A DNA stretch of 64,000 nt, from the NCBI GenBank assembly GCA_022843925.1, contig JALHMS010000020.1, positions 1 through 64,000 on the forward strand, read 5' to 3'. The DNA comes from Burkholderiales bacterium. Lineage in GTDB: Bacteria; Pseudomonadota; Gammaproteobacteria; Burkholderiales; Ga0077523. The translations under genes were made by a program, and so were the position numbers. This document shows positions 1-9,019 of the stretch, piece by piece; position 1 is the stretch's first letter, and every line of letters begins with the position of its first letter. A model generated the notes under the pieces. That model was not told where the DNA came from. It saw only the letters and a program-made list of their open reading frames with translations, and searched no databases.

Positions 1-543
1 CCGAGGCGGGTGGCATGTCGGCTCCCCCTGTAGGAGGGGCCCATGGCCCCGAAAGCGATCGATGAACGGATACGCCCCACCTGGAACCGACGCTCTCGCG
101 GTCATGGGCCGCTCCTACAGAAGCACGGCCCGACAGCACTGCGGATGGCGCATCCACCGCTTCCTGTGGGAGGCGCCCATGGCCCCGAAAGCGATCGATG
201 AACGGATACGCCCCACCTGGAACCGACGCTCTCGCGGCCATGGGCCGCTCCTACAACAGCGTGACCATTCCCAAGGCGGGTGGCATGTCGGCTCCGCCTG
301 TAGGAGGGGCCCATGGCCCCAAAAGCGGTGAGCGCAAGGAAGCGCTTCGACCGCAATCGGCTCTCTCGCGGCCATGGGCCGCTCCTACAACAGCGTGACC
401 ATTCCCAAGGCGGGTGGCATGTCGGCTCCCCCTGTAGGAGGGGCCCATGGCCCCGAAAGCGGTGAGCGAAAGGAAGCGCTTCGACCGCGATCGACGCTCT
501 CGCGGCTACAGAAGCGCGGCCCGACACCACAGCGGATGGCGCA
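1..543. repeat. Tandem REP/BIME-like palindrome array
   Basis: Four palindromic units lie at about 29-120, 163-254, 299-389 and 432-511. Each has a left arm like TGTAGGAGGGGCCCATGGCC and a right arm like GGCCATGGGCCGCTCCTACA, separated by about 50 bp. Unit 4 has lost most of its right arm. The spacers also repeat. A 40-bp element with GGCGGGTGGCATGTCGGCTCC occurs before units 1, 3 and 4. A second spacer with CGGCCCGACA and GCGGATGGCGCA occurs at 119-152 and 509-543. This is the architecture of bacterial interspersed mosaic elements built from REP sequences, with GTAG-type tips typical of REPs mobilised by RAYT transposases. No gene is credible inside it, and the short open frames through it are by-products of the repeats. 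544-654 shows nothing else. Confidence 0.85.
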
Positions 544-654
544 CCACGGGGAATATACAAGGGGCCCTCCCCTTGTCGTACATCCCGCGGACGACCGCAG
601 CGGGCCGACGGCCCGAGAGGGAGTGCTACCCGTGTCGTTCACCCCGCCGACCGC

Positions 655-1809
655 CTACCCCCGCAACGGCCGGAAGAACTCGGTGATCTCGTGCGCCAGC
701 GCCTCGGGTTGCTCCATCGCGGCGAAGTGTCCACCCTTCTCCATGACCGTCCATCGGCGGATGTCGGTGTACATGCGGGCCGCCACCGAGCGTGGCGGGC
801 GGAGGATCTCGGTCGGGAACTGGCAATACCCCATCGGGACGGTGACGCCGCCGGGCGGGATCGGCCAGCCGCCATGCATGCGGGCGTAGTACGGCCAGAA
901 CGAGGAACCGATCGCGCCGGTCAGCCAGTACAGCGTGATGTCGGCGAGCAGTTCGTCTTTCGTGAACACGCTTTCGAGATCGCCGTGGCAGTCGGACCAA
1001 CTGCGGAACTTCTCGAGGATCCACGCGGCGAGGCCGGCGGGCGAATCGGTCAGGCCAAAGGCGAGCGTCTGCGGCTTGGTGCCCTGGATCCACTGGTAGC
1101 CGGTCTCCTCCTTCAGGAAGAGCGCGAGTTCCTCACCGTACTTGCGTTCCTCGGGCGTCGGGTTTTCGAGCATCTTCGGATCGCGCGGCACGGCGAGCAG
1201 GTTCACGTGGATGCCGATCAGCTTGTCGGCATGGGCATGCCCGAGTCGCGACGTGACGAAGCCGCCCCAGTCCCCGCCCTGTGCTGCGAACCGGCGGTAG
1301 CCGAGCACCTCGGTCATGAGGGCCGCGAAGCAGTCGGCGATGGCTTCGAGTCCGAAGCGTGGCTGGCCAGGCTCGAACGACAGGCCGTAGCCGGGCAGGG
1401 AGGGCGCGACGACGGTGAACGCATCGGCCGGATCGCCGCCGAATCGCGCGGGGTCGGTGAGGCGGGGGATGATCTCGAGGAACTCGAAGACCGATCCGGG
1501 CCAGCCATGCGAGAGCAGCAGCGGTTGCGGATTCGGCCCCTTGCCGGGCACGTGCAGGAAGTGGACGGGGATGCCGTGCAGCCGCACACGGTACTGCGGG
1601 AAGGCGTTGAGGCGTGCCTCCTGCGCGCGCCAGTCGAACCGGTCGCGCCAGTACGCCACGATCTCCTGGAGATACCCGACATCGGCACCGTAGGCCCAGG
1701 GCGCACCGGGCGCCTGATCGGGGAAGCGCGTGCGGGCCAGCCGCTCGCGCAGATCAGTGAGGGCGCTGTCCGGGAAGGAGACGCGGAACGGTTCGGGAAT
1801 CAGGGCCAT
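655..1809 (-). CDS. Epoxide hydrolase (EHN-type alpha/beta hydrolase)
   Basis: A 384-residue alpha/beta hydrolase that probably opens epoxide rings with water. The N-terminal lid resembles the epoxide-hydrolase N-terminal domain (residues about 5-110). The oxyanion motif HGWPGS is at 101-106, the nucleophile is Asp180 in GGDWGG, and the catalytic His is His361 in GGHFAAME. Length is normal for the family. The start is the ATG at 1809 in front of MALIPEPF, preceded at good distance by GGAG. The frame stays open further upstream, but that extension is unlike the family and was not used. It stands alone at the left of the window, with its 3' end facing the REP array. The natural substrate cannot be told. 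Juvenile-hormone-type and limonene-like annotations in this family are equally possible. Confidence 0.9.
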   Translation of the reverse strand: MALIPEPFRVSFPDSALTDLRERLARTRFPDQAPGAPWAYGADVGYLQEIVAYWRDRFDWRAQEARLNAFPQYRVRLHGIPVHFLHVPGKGPNPQPLLLSHGWPGSVFEFLEIIPRLTDPARFGGDPADAFTVVAPSLPGYGLSFEPGQPRFGLEAIADCFAALMTEVLGYRRFAAQGGDWGGFVTSRLGHAHADKLIGIHVNLLAVPRDPKMLENPTPEERKYGEELALFLKEETGYQWIQGTKPQTLAFGLTDSPAGLAAWILEKFRSWSDCHGDLESVFTKDELLADITLYWLTGAIGSSFWPYYARMHGGWPIPPGGVTVPMGYCQFPTEILRPPRSVAARMYTDIRRWTVMEKGGHFAAMEQPEALAHEITEFFRPLRG

Positions 1810-1903
1810 GCGGGATGCTCCGTTCGGAATGAACGGCGCATTCTCCCGGCGCAGGCCTGGGTGCGTCCAGCCCGTCGCGGGACAGCGCGCTACGCGGCCA
1901 GGA

Positions 1904-2053
1904 TCAGCGGGACTGTCCGGCGCGCCCGGCGTCCTCGTCCATGCGAACGCGAATCCAGCGGGCAAGCCACCATCCGATGAAGAGGACACCGACGATCACG
2001 CCGAGGCTCAACAGCCCGTAGTCGGTGGTGAACAGGTTCTGAAGCAGGATCAT
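1904..2053 (-). CDS. DUF3149-type small membrane protein
   Basis: A 49-residue protein beginning MILLQNLFTTDYGLLSL. One transmembrane helix spans about residues 14-32 and the tail is basic then acidic. The pattern LxxLxxTDYGLxSLxVI followed by a helix and a short MDEDA tail fits the DUF3149 family of tiny inner-membrane proteins found in betaproteobacteria. The start at 2053 is supported by AGGGGAG about 7 nt upstream. The frame remains open upstream, but the N-terminal extension there is unlike the family. Function is unknown. It is divergent from the DUF1840 gene at 2226 and shares a 172-bp intergenic region with it. Confidence 0.75.
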   Translation of the reverse strand: MILLQNLFTTDYGLLSLGVIVGVLFIGWWLARWIRVRMDEDAGRAGQSR

Positions 2054-2225
2054 GGTGAACTCCCCTATTGGTCTGGTTCGGCACTTCGAACGCCCCCGCA
2101 ACCTCGGCCCATGCGCCCCGCCGACGCTGCCGTCCGGTGACGACACTCCGACGGTAGCGGCTCGCTGCGCCACCCGGATTGCTCTGGATCAACCGCTCGG
2201 CACGATCCGGGCATACCATCGGGCC

Positions 2226-2558
2226 ATGCTCATCCGATTCGACTCGAAAGTCGGCACCTTCGTCGCCCTGGGCGACACCGGTGTCGAACTGATCCGCATG
2301 ACCGGGCACAGCGGCGATGTGCCCGGCGCGATCCTCGGCGCTGACACCGGGGCGGCACTGCAACGCCTGAAAGCGGCCCTCGCGGCGATGCCCGCGCCGC
2401 CCCCCGACGAAGAGGACGACGACGACCGCCCGAAGCAGGAACCCGTCGTCACGCTCCGTCAGCGCGCATGGCCGCTGATCGATCTTCTGGAGCGGTCGGC
2501 GAAGAAGGGCTGCGATGTGGTTTGGGCGGTGGAGCCGCCGGACTCTCTGCGGGTGTGA
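2226..2558 (+). CDS. DUF1840 protein
   Basis: A 110-residue cytoplasmic protein. It matches the DUF1840 pattern: MLxxFxSK at the start, a central IRMTGHSGxVPGAI segment (about residues 28-42), an acidic proline-rich linker with a run of Asp/Glu (about 60-72), and a C-terminal block with LRQRAWPLIDLLERSAKKGCDV. The family is common in betaproteobacteria and uncharacterised. The start at 2226 puts MLIRFDSKV first, as in the family. The open frame upstream shows no family similarity. Confidence 0.8.
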   Translation: MLIRFDSKVGTFVALGDTGVELIRMTGHSGDVPGAILGADTGAALQRLKAALAAMPAPPPDEEDDDDRPKQEPVVTLRQRAWPLIDLLERSAKKGCDVVWAVEPPDSLRV

Positions 2559-2609
2559 ACCACGCGGCGCCACGCGTCACCGGCATGACCACCGCACCGC
2601 CCCGGATCT

Positions 2610-2804
2610 TCAACTGGATGCGGGATCGGACCAGAAGCGCCCGCCCGTGGCCCAGTCCGACTTGCGGACATCCTCGATCACGACATCCACGGCCTCCGGC
2701 GAGCAGTTGAGCGTCGCGACGGTCTCGCGCGTGATCGCCTCGACGAAGGCGCGCTTCTGCTCCTGGGTGCGGCCCTCGAACATCCGCACGTGAATGAACG
2801 GCAT
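2610..2804 (-). CDS. 4-oxalocrotonate tautomerase family protein
   Basis: A 64-residue small tautomerase starting MPFIHVRMFEGRTQEQK. After Met removal the N-terminal proline is the catalytic base of this superfamily. The FEGRT-QEQK segment and the helix KRAFVEAITRE are family features. The length is the usual 60-70 residues. The start at 2804 has AGGAG about 6 nt upstream. The C-terminus (SDWATGGRFWSD) resembles the 2-hydroxymuconate tautomerase-like subgroup with RxSDWxxGG. No aromatic-degradation genes are nearby, so the physiological substrate is unknown. Confidence 0.88.
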   Translation of the reverse strand: MPFIHVRMFEGRTQEQKRAFVEAITRETVATLNCSPEAVDVVIEDVRKSDWATGGRFWSDPASS

Positions 2805-2950
2805 GGGATTCTCCTCGACGATTGGCACGCCCCGGGATCGGTGCGCACGGGCAATCCTGTGCAGGCGCCTCGACCGAGTGTCGCGCGAGGATGGCAGACG
2901 AATCAACCCGCGGTGACGGCCGGCGCATCGGCACCGGGGCACATCACCCC

Positions 2951-3757
2951 TCAGGGCGCGGGCCTCTGCATCGTCAGCGGGTGCGCCGGTGGTACCGGTG
3001 TCGCCACCACCGCGCCGTTCTCGCGTGGGCGACGCAGCTCGCGGAAGTCCTCGAGCTCCCACGGACGCTGCGCCAGGAGCAGCGTGCAGGGGCGACGCTC
3101 GCCGAGGGGAAGGTGCTTCTGGTTCTCGTGCATCTCGGCGAACTCGTTGGCCAGCCGCCGCAGCTTGGAGAGCATCAGGCTGTTGCCGGCGGCATTGAGC
3201 ATGCCGTTCACGAGCAGCATGGTCTCGCCGGCGCCGTCGAAGTGCGCGCGGAAGTACTCGTTCTGCGCCTTCGCCTTGAAGTACTGCTGGATCGGCCCGT
3301 TGGGCAGCCACGTGAAGGTGTGCGTCACCCGGAGCCGGATGCGATTCTCGGGAAGGAGTTCGAGAAAGCGGATGCGCTCCAGCTCGAGAAGGAGCCGGAT
3401 GCCTTCGGCCTTGGAGATCGCATAGGTGCCGACGATGGCATCGAGCGTCAGGTTGTTCAGCACGCACACGGCCATGAGGAGCAGCTTGCGGTCGCGCATG
3501 ATCGCGCGCTCCTGCTCGAGGGTGAGCTGCGACACGATGTCCTTGCCGCGATCGGCCTCGCGGGCGAGTTCCATCATCGATGTGCCGGCGAGGCGGCAGA
3601 TCTGCTCGAACCGCTCGAGCGTGAACCCCCCTCGGGAGAACAGCCGCTTGACGCTCGCCTCGCTGAGATCGAGCACGGTGGCGACCTGCGCGTAACTGAT
3701 GCGGCGGGCCCGGAGGGCGCGCTTCAGTGATTCGACCAGCGTCGAGCTTTCGGCCAT
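2951..3757 (-). CDS. XRE-family transcriptional regulator
   Basis: A 268-residue DNA-binding protein. Residues about 8-60 form a helix-turn-helix with ISYAQVATVLDLSEASVKRL, as in Cro/CI-type domains. The remainder is a predicted helical sensor region without a recognised ligand domain and ends in a proline-rich tail. A start at 3757 (MAESSTLVE) is backed by AAGGAG 6 nt upstream. The frame runs open to 4105, but that extension would cross the region used by the opposite-strand small ORF. It lies 146 bp upstream of the tautomerase gene on the same strand. A regulatory link to it is possible but not shown. Confidence 0.82.
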   Translation of the reverse strand: MAESSTLVESLKRALRARRISYAQVATVLDLSEASVKRLFSRGGFTLERFEQICRLAGTSMMELAREADRGKDIVSQLTLEQERAIMRDRKLLLMAVCVLNNLTLDAIVGTYAISKAEGIRLLLELERIRFLELLPENRIRLRVTHTFTWLPNGPIQQYFKAKAQNEYFRAHFDGAGETMLLVNGMLNAAGNSLMLSKLRRLANEFAEMHENQKHLPLGERRPCTLLLAQRPWELEDFRELRRPRENGAVVATPVPPAHPLTMQRPAP

Positions 3758-3927
3758 CGCATGCTCCTTAGGCAAGGTGACGCGAAAAGTATCGCATCCG
3801 ATAGCGCTCCGCGTCATTGGGAGGGACCCTATTCCATGCGGATTTCCCGACCTCCGGCGGGATGGAACATAGATGCAGATGCCGCACCCCTGCCGTCGCA
3901 GGGACATCGCACCGCACCGGAGGTCGC

Positions 3928-4107
3928 ATGCAGCCGAATCTCTATCAGGAGTACCTCGCCGCCCTCGCACGTCGCAGCGTCGAGCGCACGGATCAGGCCG
4001 TCGCCTGTCTGCCATTCCTCGTGGACCCGGTCTTCCGTCGGCGTGACGACGACGGCGCCGAGCCCGCCCGCCCACTGGGTCACGTCGGTCCCGGCGCCCG
4101 GGCATGA
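3928..4107 (+). CDS. Small hypothetical ORF
   Basis: A 59-residue open frame with an ideal GGAGGT ribosome site 5 nt before its ATG and a start of MQPNLYQEYLAALARRSVER. It is divergent from the XRE regulator and convergent with the DUF1499 gene. No family is recognised, and the last 20 residues are low-complexity Pro/Gly/Arg. It is reported because of the ribosome site and the amphipathic N-terminal half. It could be a chance frame. Confidence 0.35.
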   Translation: MQPNLYQEYLAALARRSVERTDQAVACLPFLVDPVFRRRDDDGAEPARPLGHVGPGARA

Positions 4108-4159
4108 CCCAATCTGCAGACCCTATTCGGACCTAACGTCCATGGGCTATGCGCCGGAT

Positions 4160-4573
4160 CTACCTGGGCGGCAGCACCCGGGCGAGCCGCGCCCGGATGT
4201 CTTCCACACGCCGTCGGTTGACGCCGAGGTCGCTGTGCCCCAGCCGCGACGCCGACCGCACGTGGACGACGCCCCCTTCGGCCGGCGCATGGAACTCGAG
4301 ATCGTCCACGAAGCCGAGCAGCGCGCTCGCGCACTCCGCATGCAGATAGTCCTCGGACCGCACGACGATGCGGGTGCGGGGCAGCGCGGCGACGATGCCC
4401 TCCAGGGCCGAGATCGCGTCGTCCGGCCGCCCCCGATAGGTGAGGGGTTCGATGAAATGGTCGTCGCCCTTGGTCGCCTGGCTGCTGACCGCGTTGGGCG
4501 ACGTCGGCACGGGCTTCAGTCGGCCGCCACGCACCCCGAGATCGTCGGGCCTTCGTCCAGGGAAGAGGCCCAT
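4160..4573 (-). CDS. DUF1499 protein
   Basis: A 137-residue protein with the DUF1499 signature. It has the KPVPTSPNAVSSQA start, the HFIEPLTYRG motif, DYLHAECAS, FVDDLEFH, and a closing block with VHVRSASRLGHSDLGVNR. No secretion signal is visible. The ATG at 4573 is only 3 bp past the TGA of the GST gene, so the two are translated as a coupled pair. The family is widespread and uncharacterised, and no reaction is assigned. Confidence 0.85.
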   Translation of the reverse strand: MGLFPGRRPDDLGVRGGRLKPVPTSPNAVSSQATKGDDHFIEPLTYRGRPDDAISALEGIVAALPRTRIVVRSEDYLHAECASALLGFVDDLEFHAPAEGGVVHVRSASRLGHSDLGVNRRRVEDIRARLARVLPPR

Positions 4574-4576
4574 CGC

Positions 4577-5197
4577 TCAGCCCCCCGCCGCCATGCCCTT
4601 CTGCACGCCGGGCCGGGCTGCCATCACGGCAGCCCATCGCTGCAGGTTCGGGAAGCCACCAGCGGCCTCGATGAGCGCACGACGGGCGGCGAAGTTGGGG
4701 TAGAGCATGAGATCCGCGAACGAGAGCGCGTCACCAGCGAGCCATGCGCGCCCTTCGAGATGGCGGTCGACGTCGCCGAAGAAGGTGAGCAGTCGACCCT
4801 TGAAGTAGTCGGTGATCGCCAGGCTCTTCTCGGGCGCGGTGACCTCGAGCCGGAAGATGGTCCCGCTGGTCCCGGAGATGTCGCTCGCCGCCTGCATGGC
4901 CCACTGCAGCGCGTGGACGCGCACGGCGGGGTCGGTCGGCACGAAGCGGCCGGACTTCTCGGCGGCGTAGATAACGATGGCGGCCGACTGCGTCAGCGTG
5001 ATCGGCTTGCCGCCGGGACCGTCGTCATCGACGATGGCGGGCATCAACCCCGCCGGGTTCACGCGCAGGAACTCGGGGCGGTGTTGCTCGCCGCCGGCGA
5101 GGTTCAGCTTGTGCAGGCGGTAGGCGATGCCGCACTCCTCGAATGCGACGGTCACGCGCTGGCCGTTGGCGGTGGGGGCGAAATACAGATCGATCAT
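4577..5197 (-). CDS. Glutathione S-transferase
   Basis: A 206-residue cytosolic GST of the bacterial YfcG/Nu-like kind. The thioredoxin-fold N-terminal domain (1-85) contains the glutathione-contact elements NPAGLMPAI and LTQSAAIVIY. The helical C-terminal domain (90-200) contains the conserved SFADLMLYP with the capping Asp. The start at 5197 (MIDLYFAPTANGQR) has GAGGA 8 nt upstream. TANGQR is the usual active-site loop of the Nu class. It is the first gene of a two-gene unit with the DUF1499 protein. Likely roles are disulfide reduction or conjugation, and the substrate is unknown. Confidence 0.9.
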   Translation of the reverse strand: MIDLYFAPTANGQRVTVAFEECGIAYRLHKLNLAGGEQHRPEFLRVNPAGLMPAIVDDDGPGGKPITLTQSAAIVIYAAEKSGRFVPTDPAVRVHALQWAMQAASDISGTSGTIFRLEVTAPEKSLAITDYFKGRLLTFFGDVDRHLEGRAWLAGDALSFADLMLYPNFAARRALIEAAGGFPNLQRWAAVMAARPGVQKGMAAGG

Positions 5198-5436
5198 CGG
5201 GACATCCTCGCATGGAGTGCGGCGGGCCGGGACCGGCAGTCGGTCGGCTTCCGTTGGCGTTCGAAGCGTAGCCGAACGGCGGGCGGACGTCCGGACTGCG
5301 ATGACATCGCGCATGCCCGTCCACAGGGTGCCCGCCGGTATCATGAGGGCATCGAGACATCGGCTGAACGGCAGGACTGGCGCGCTGTCTCGACCCGTGC
5401 GCCGCCTCCCAACCACACGCTTCCAGGACCCGCTCC

Positions 5437-6045
5437 GTGCCTCCCGTCACTCAAGCCCTGCTCGGCCTCAACATCATCGGATACGCCTTCCAGCAGATGA
5501 TGGGGCCATGGCTCATGGCGCACTTCGCCCTCTGGCCGATGGCAGACCCGATGGCCCCGGGCTATCCGAGCCTCGAACCGTGGCAGCTCGTGAGCTACGG
5601 CTTCCTGCACGGCAGCATGCTGCATCTGGGCTTCAACATGCTGGGGCTGTGGATGCTGGGGCGCGACGTGGAACACGCGTTCGGGTCGAAGCGCTATCTG
5701 CAGTACTACCTGATCTGCGTCGTGACCGCGGCCGTGGTGCAACTACTGGTGGGCGAACTGCTCTCGTGGCCGCCTTTCCCGACGGTCGGTGCATCGGGCG
5801 GCGTCTTCGGCCTGCTGCTCGCGTTCGGCATGCTGTTCCCGGAACGTCGCGTGCTGCTGCTCTTCCCGCCCATCCCGATGAAAGCCCGGACCTTCGTGAC
5901 GCTCTACGGCGTGATCGAACTGGTGCTCGGCATCACGGGCAGCGAATCCGGCGTGGCCCACTTCGCGCACCTCGGCGGCCTGGCGGGCGGCTTCTTCATG
6001 ATCCAGTACTGGCGCGGTCGCTGGCCGTTCACGCGAGCGGGTTAG
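5437..6045 (+). CDS. Rhomboid family intramembrane serine protease
   Basis: A 202-residue six-helix inner-membrane protease. The catalytic serine is Ser120 in GASGG and the catalytic histidine is His178 in AHLGG. The membrane-entry motif HGSMLHLGFNML is at about 58-69 and matches the HxxxxHxxxN pattern of the family. It starts with GTG at 5437 and has no strong ribosome site. An upstream start was not found. It is divergent from the GST unit across 239 bp. Rhomboids of this kind cleave single-pass membrane proteins, and the substrate here is unknown. Confidence 0.9.
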   Translation: MPPVTQALLGLNIIGYAFQQMMGPWLMAHFALWPMADPMAPGYPSLEPWQLVSYGFLHGSMLHLGFNMLGLWMLGRDVEHAFGSKRYLQYYLICVVTAAVVQLLVGELLSWPPFPTVGASGGVFGLLLAFGMLFPERRVLLLFPPIPMKARTFVTLYGVIELVLGITGSESGVAHFAHLGGLAGGFFMIQYWRGRWPFTRAG

Positions 6046-6052
6046 CCCTGCG

Positions 6053-7552
6053 CTAGCCCGCCGCGAACACCGGCCCGCCCGGGCGCACGCGGATCCCGTT
6101 CGCGAGGCGCTTCCACGGGAAGTCCGACGGGTCCGCGAGCATCGGCCCCGGTGCCTTGCACACAAGGATGGTCTCCGCGATCGGCGCGAAGTCGGCGCGG
6201 AAATGCACCGAACTCTTCACCACCAGGATGCCTTCCTGCGTCGGCTCGATGCCGATGAAACGGAACTGCTCCTGGTCGGCCAGCTGCGGCTTCTCGCCGG
6301 CCACGACCACCCGCACGCCGCCGATGCGCAGGCAGGCCGATGGCCCCAGCTGCATGCGGGCTCCGCGATAGAAGGGGCCGGTGCAGGTGACGCGGCCGTC
6401 CGACAGACGCTCCACCGTGAACCGCGCCTGGAAGGGCGCATCGCCGGGAATGCCCGATCGCCCGCCCAGCAGGATCTCGATCGAAGCCCCCTCGCCCGCG
6501 GCATGGGCGGCGCGTGCCGCCTCGCGATCGACGATGAGACCGATCGACGCCCGCTGCGCGTTCGCGCCGACGAGCGCCCGCAGCATGCCGGTGGTGTCGG
6601 AGTTGCCGCCGGCACCGGGGTTGTCCTGCGTGTCGGCGATCACCACCGGCCGGCGCGCGTGGCCGGCGATGGCCATCGCGCGGCGCACGCCTTCCTCGGG
6701 GGTCAGCACGTCCTGCGCGAAGTCGTGTTCGCTCTCGGCGACCGCGCCCGCCAGTGCGGCGACGGCGGCATCGATGCCGGCGCGCGCGCCGTAAGCGAAG
6801 ACGACCGGGCCGCATTCGGGGAAGTCCGCCGCGGGAAAGCCCGGCGTGAACGAGATGCCGAGAACGCCCTTGCGCACCTGCTCCGCCGCGACCTTCGCGT
6901 AGAGGGACGCCATCGGCTCCAGCATCGTGCACTGCGCGCCGAGCGGAATGAGGAACGGCAGCCGCCGCATCGCGAGCGAGGGGCGCTCCGCGGTTTCGAG
7001 CAGCCCCATGAGGATGTCCGCCGCGCGGCCGCCGGTCTCGGCCATGTCGACGTGCGGATACGTGCGATAGGCGACCATCGCATCGGCCGCGCCGAGCATG
7101 CGTTCGGTCACGTTGGCGTGGAGATCGAGGCTCGCGACCACGGGCACCCGCATTCCCACGAGATTGCGGATCCGCCGAAGCAGTTCGCCTTCACCGTCGT
7201 CGAGGTGCGCGGCGACCATCGCGCCGTGGAGATCGAGGTATACGCCGTCCACGGGACCGGCATCGCGCAGTGCCTGGAGAATCATCCCGGCGATGCGCTC
7301 GTAGGCATCCTCGGTCACCTGCGCCGACGGACTCGCCGCAGCCCAGGCGAGCGGCACGATCTGATGGCCGGCTGCCCGCAACGCGTCGATGGCTCCGGTC
7401 ACGGGCAGGTTGATGCCCGCCGTACCGTCGATGACATCGCCGCCGCGCAGCAGGGGGGGCCAGCCCTCGCCGCGCTCGAAGCGCTCGAAGGTGGCTGGGC
7501 TGGGGGCGAACGTGTTGGTCTCGTGCTGGAAACCGCCGACGGCGATGCGCAT
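6053..7552 (-). CDS. M81 family metallopeptidase (MlrC-like)
   Basis: A 499-residue protein related to microcystin LR degradation protein MlrC. The DUF1485 part fills about residues 1-295 with FQHETNTF near the N-terminus, LDLHGAM and SLDLHANVT carrying likely zinc ligands. The MlrC C-terminal part starts with IADTQDNPGAGG. The start at 7552 (MRIAVGG) has GAGGA 6 nt upstream. The family cleaves linear peptides, but most members have unknown substrates and microcystin degradation should not be assumed. It follows an exported M20 hydrolase by 61 bp on the same strand, suggesting a peptide or amide degradation pair. Confidence 0.88.
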   Translation of the reverse strand: MRIAVGGFQHETNTFAPSPATFERFERGEGWPPLLRGGDVIDGTAGINLPVTGAIDALRAAGHQIVPLAWAAASPSAQVTEDAYERIAGMILQALRDAGPVDGVYLDLHGAMVAAHLDDGEGELLRRIRNLVGMRVPVVASLDLHANVTERMLGAADAMVAYRTYPHVDMAETGGRAADILMGLLETAERPSLAMRRLPFLIPLGAQCTMLEPMASLYAKVAAEQVRKGVLGISFTPGFPAADFPECGPVVFAYGARAGIDAAVAALAGAVAESEHDFAQDVLTPEEGVRRAMAIAGHARRPVVIADTQDNPGAGGNSDTTGMLRALVGANAQRASIGLIVDREAARAAHAAGEGASIEILLGGRSGIPGDAPFQARFTVERLSDGRVTCTGPFYRGARMQLGPSACLRIGGVRVVVAGEKPQLADQEQFRFIGIEPTQEGILVVKSSVHFRADFAPIAETILVCKAPGPMLADPSDFPWKRLANGIRVRPGGPVFAAG

Positions 7553-7613
7553 GGGATTCCTCGGTTCAGGGATGCGTGTTGTTCTGGGGAGACTCTGGTT
7601 CGATGTCGACGCG

Positions 7614-8927
7614 TCAGCGGGTGGTGCCTTCGAGGAAGTCCACGGCAAGCGCCGCGAGGGACCGGGTCCCGACGATGAGTGCTGCCTCGTCCACCATGAA
7701 GCGCGGCGAGTGGTTCGGCGCGGCCTTCTCGACATCCGGGCCCTCCGGGGTCACGCCGACGAAGTAGAAGAACCCCGGCACGCGTTCCTGGAAGTACGAG
7801 AAGTCCTCGGCCACCATCACGCGCTGATGCACGCCCACCCAGTCTGCTCCAGCCACGCGCTTCAGCGTGCCGAGCATGCGTTCGGTGAGATTCGGATCGT
7901 TGATGGTGACAGCGGTACCCTCCTCGATCGTCACCTTGGCGGTCGCGCCGTTCGCAGAGGCGATGCCGTTGGCGACGGTCTGGATGCGCTGATGGATGTC
8001 GCGTCGCATGTCGGCGTCGAAGGTGCGGATGGTGCCGGTCATCTGGACGCGGTCCGGGATGATGTTCTTGCGGGTGCCGCCGTGGACCGTGGCCACGGTG
8101 ACGACCGCGGGTTCCTTCGAGACGTCGACCTGCCGCGCGACGATGTTCTGCAGGCCGGTCACGATCTGCGCGGAAGTCACGACGGGGTCCACGCCGTTCC
8201 AGGGCCACGCACCGTGGGTCTGCCTGCCGGTGACCTCGATGTCGAGCCAGTCGTTGCTCGCCATGAACGGGCCCGACCGGTAGGTGATGCGTCCGGTGGG
8301 GATGCCCGAGATCACGTGCAGTCCGAAGATCGCGGCCGGCTTCGGATCGGCGAACACGCCCTCCTCGATCATCAGTGCCGCACCGCCCCTCTCACCGGGA
8401 GGCGGGCCCTCCTCGGCGGGCTGGAAGATGAAGACGACGGTGCCCGGCAGACGCTCGCGCTCGGCGGCGAGCGCTTCGGCGACACCCATGAGGATCGCGA
8501 CGTGGGCGTCGTGTCCGCACGCGTGCATCACGCCGACCTGCTGGCCGATGTACTCGGCACGCGCGGTGGACCGGAACGGGAGATCGTTCTCCTCCGTGAC
8601 GGGCAGCGCATCCATGTCGGCCCGCAGCGCGACCACCGGCCCGGGACGCCCGCCCTTCAGGATGCCGACGACACCCGTCAGCGCCACGCCCGTGCGGACC
8701 TCCATGCCCAGCGCCTTCAGGTGATCGGCCACGCGGGACGCCGTGCGCGTCTCGCGATTCGAAAGCTCCGGATGCGCGTGGAAGTCACGCCGCCATTCGA
8801 TGACACGCGGCTCGAGGCTACGCAATTTCGCGTCGATGCGGTCGGCGAGCGTGTCCGCGGCGGATGCGGGCAGGGACGCGCAGAGGAATGTGGAAGCGAT
8901 GAGGGAAAGGGCGAAGCCGGCGCGCAT
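7614..8927 (-). CDS. Exported M20 family amidohydrolase
   Basis: A 437-residue metallo-amidohydrolase of the M20D type (hippurate or IAA-amino-acid hydrolase-like). A signal peptide covers residues 1-23, ending in ASA. Metal-binding motifs are HACGHDAH at 135-142 and the acidic pair in FQPAEEGPP. The dimerisation domain follows at about 210-325. A second metal-site region lies near MVAEDFSYF. The presence of a signal peptide is unusual for many cytosolic members and implies action in the periplasm. It probably releases carboxylic acids from N-acyl amino acids or amides. Confidence 0.9.
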   Translation of the reverse strand: MRAGFALSLIASTFLCASLPASAADTLADRIDAKLRSLEPRVIEWRRDFHAHPELSNRETRTASRVADHLKALGMEVRTGVALTGVVGILKGGRPGPVVALRADMDALPVTEENDLPFRSTARAEYIGQQVGVMHACGHDAHVAILMGVAEALAAERERLPGTVVFIFQPAEEGPPPGERGGAALMIEEGVFADPKPAAIFGLHVISGIPTGRITYRSGPFMASNDWLDIEVTGRQTHGAWPWNGVDPVVTSAQIVTGLQNIVARQVDVSKEPAVVTVATVHGGTRKNIIPDRVQMTGTIRTFDADMRRDIHQRIQTVANGIASANGATAKVTIEEGTAVTINDPNLTERMLGTLKRVAGADWVGVHQRVMVAEDFSYFQERVPGFFYFVGVTPEGPDVEKAAPNHSPRFMVDEAALIVGTRSLAALAVDFLEGTTR

Positions 8928-9019
8928 GAGGCACTCCTCGTGTCCGATGCGCGGAGTCTAAGGGAGAGTCCGTCATTGCTGTGCACCCGCACCGACTTCG
9001 CGCGCAGATGCGCAGCGGG

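Noticed and set aside
1-560. Reading the array as a CRISPR
   Set aside because: Units are palindromic and about 90 bp with conserved spacers. CRISPR repeats are short with unique spacers, and no cas genes are near.
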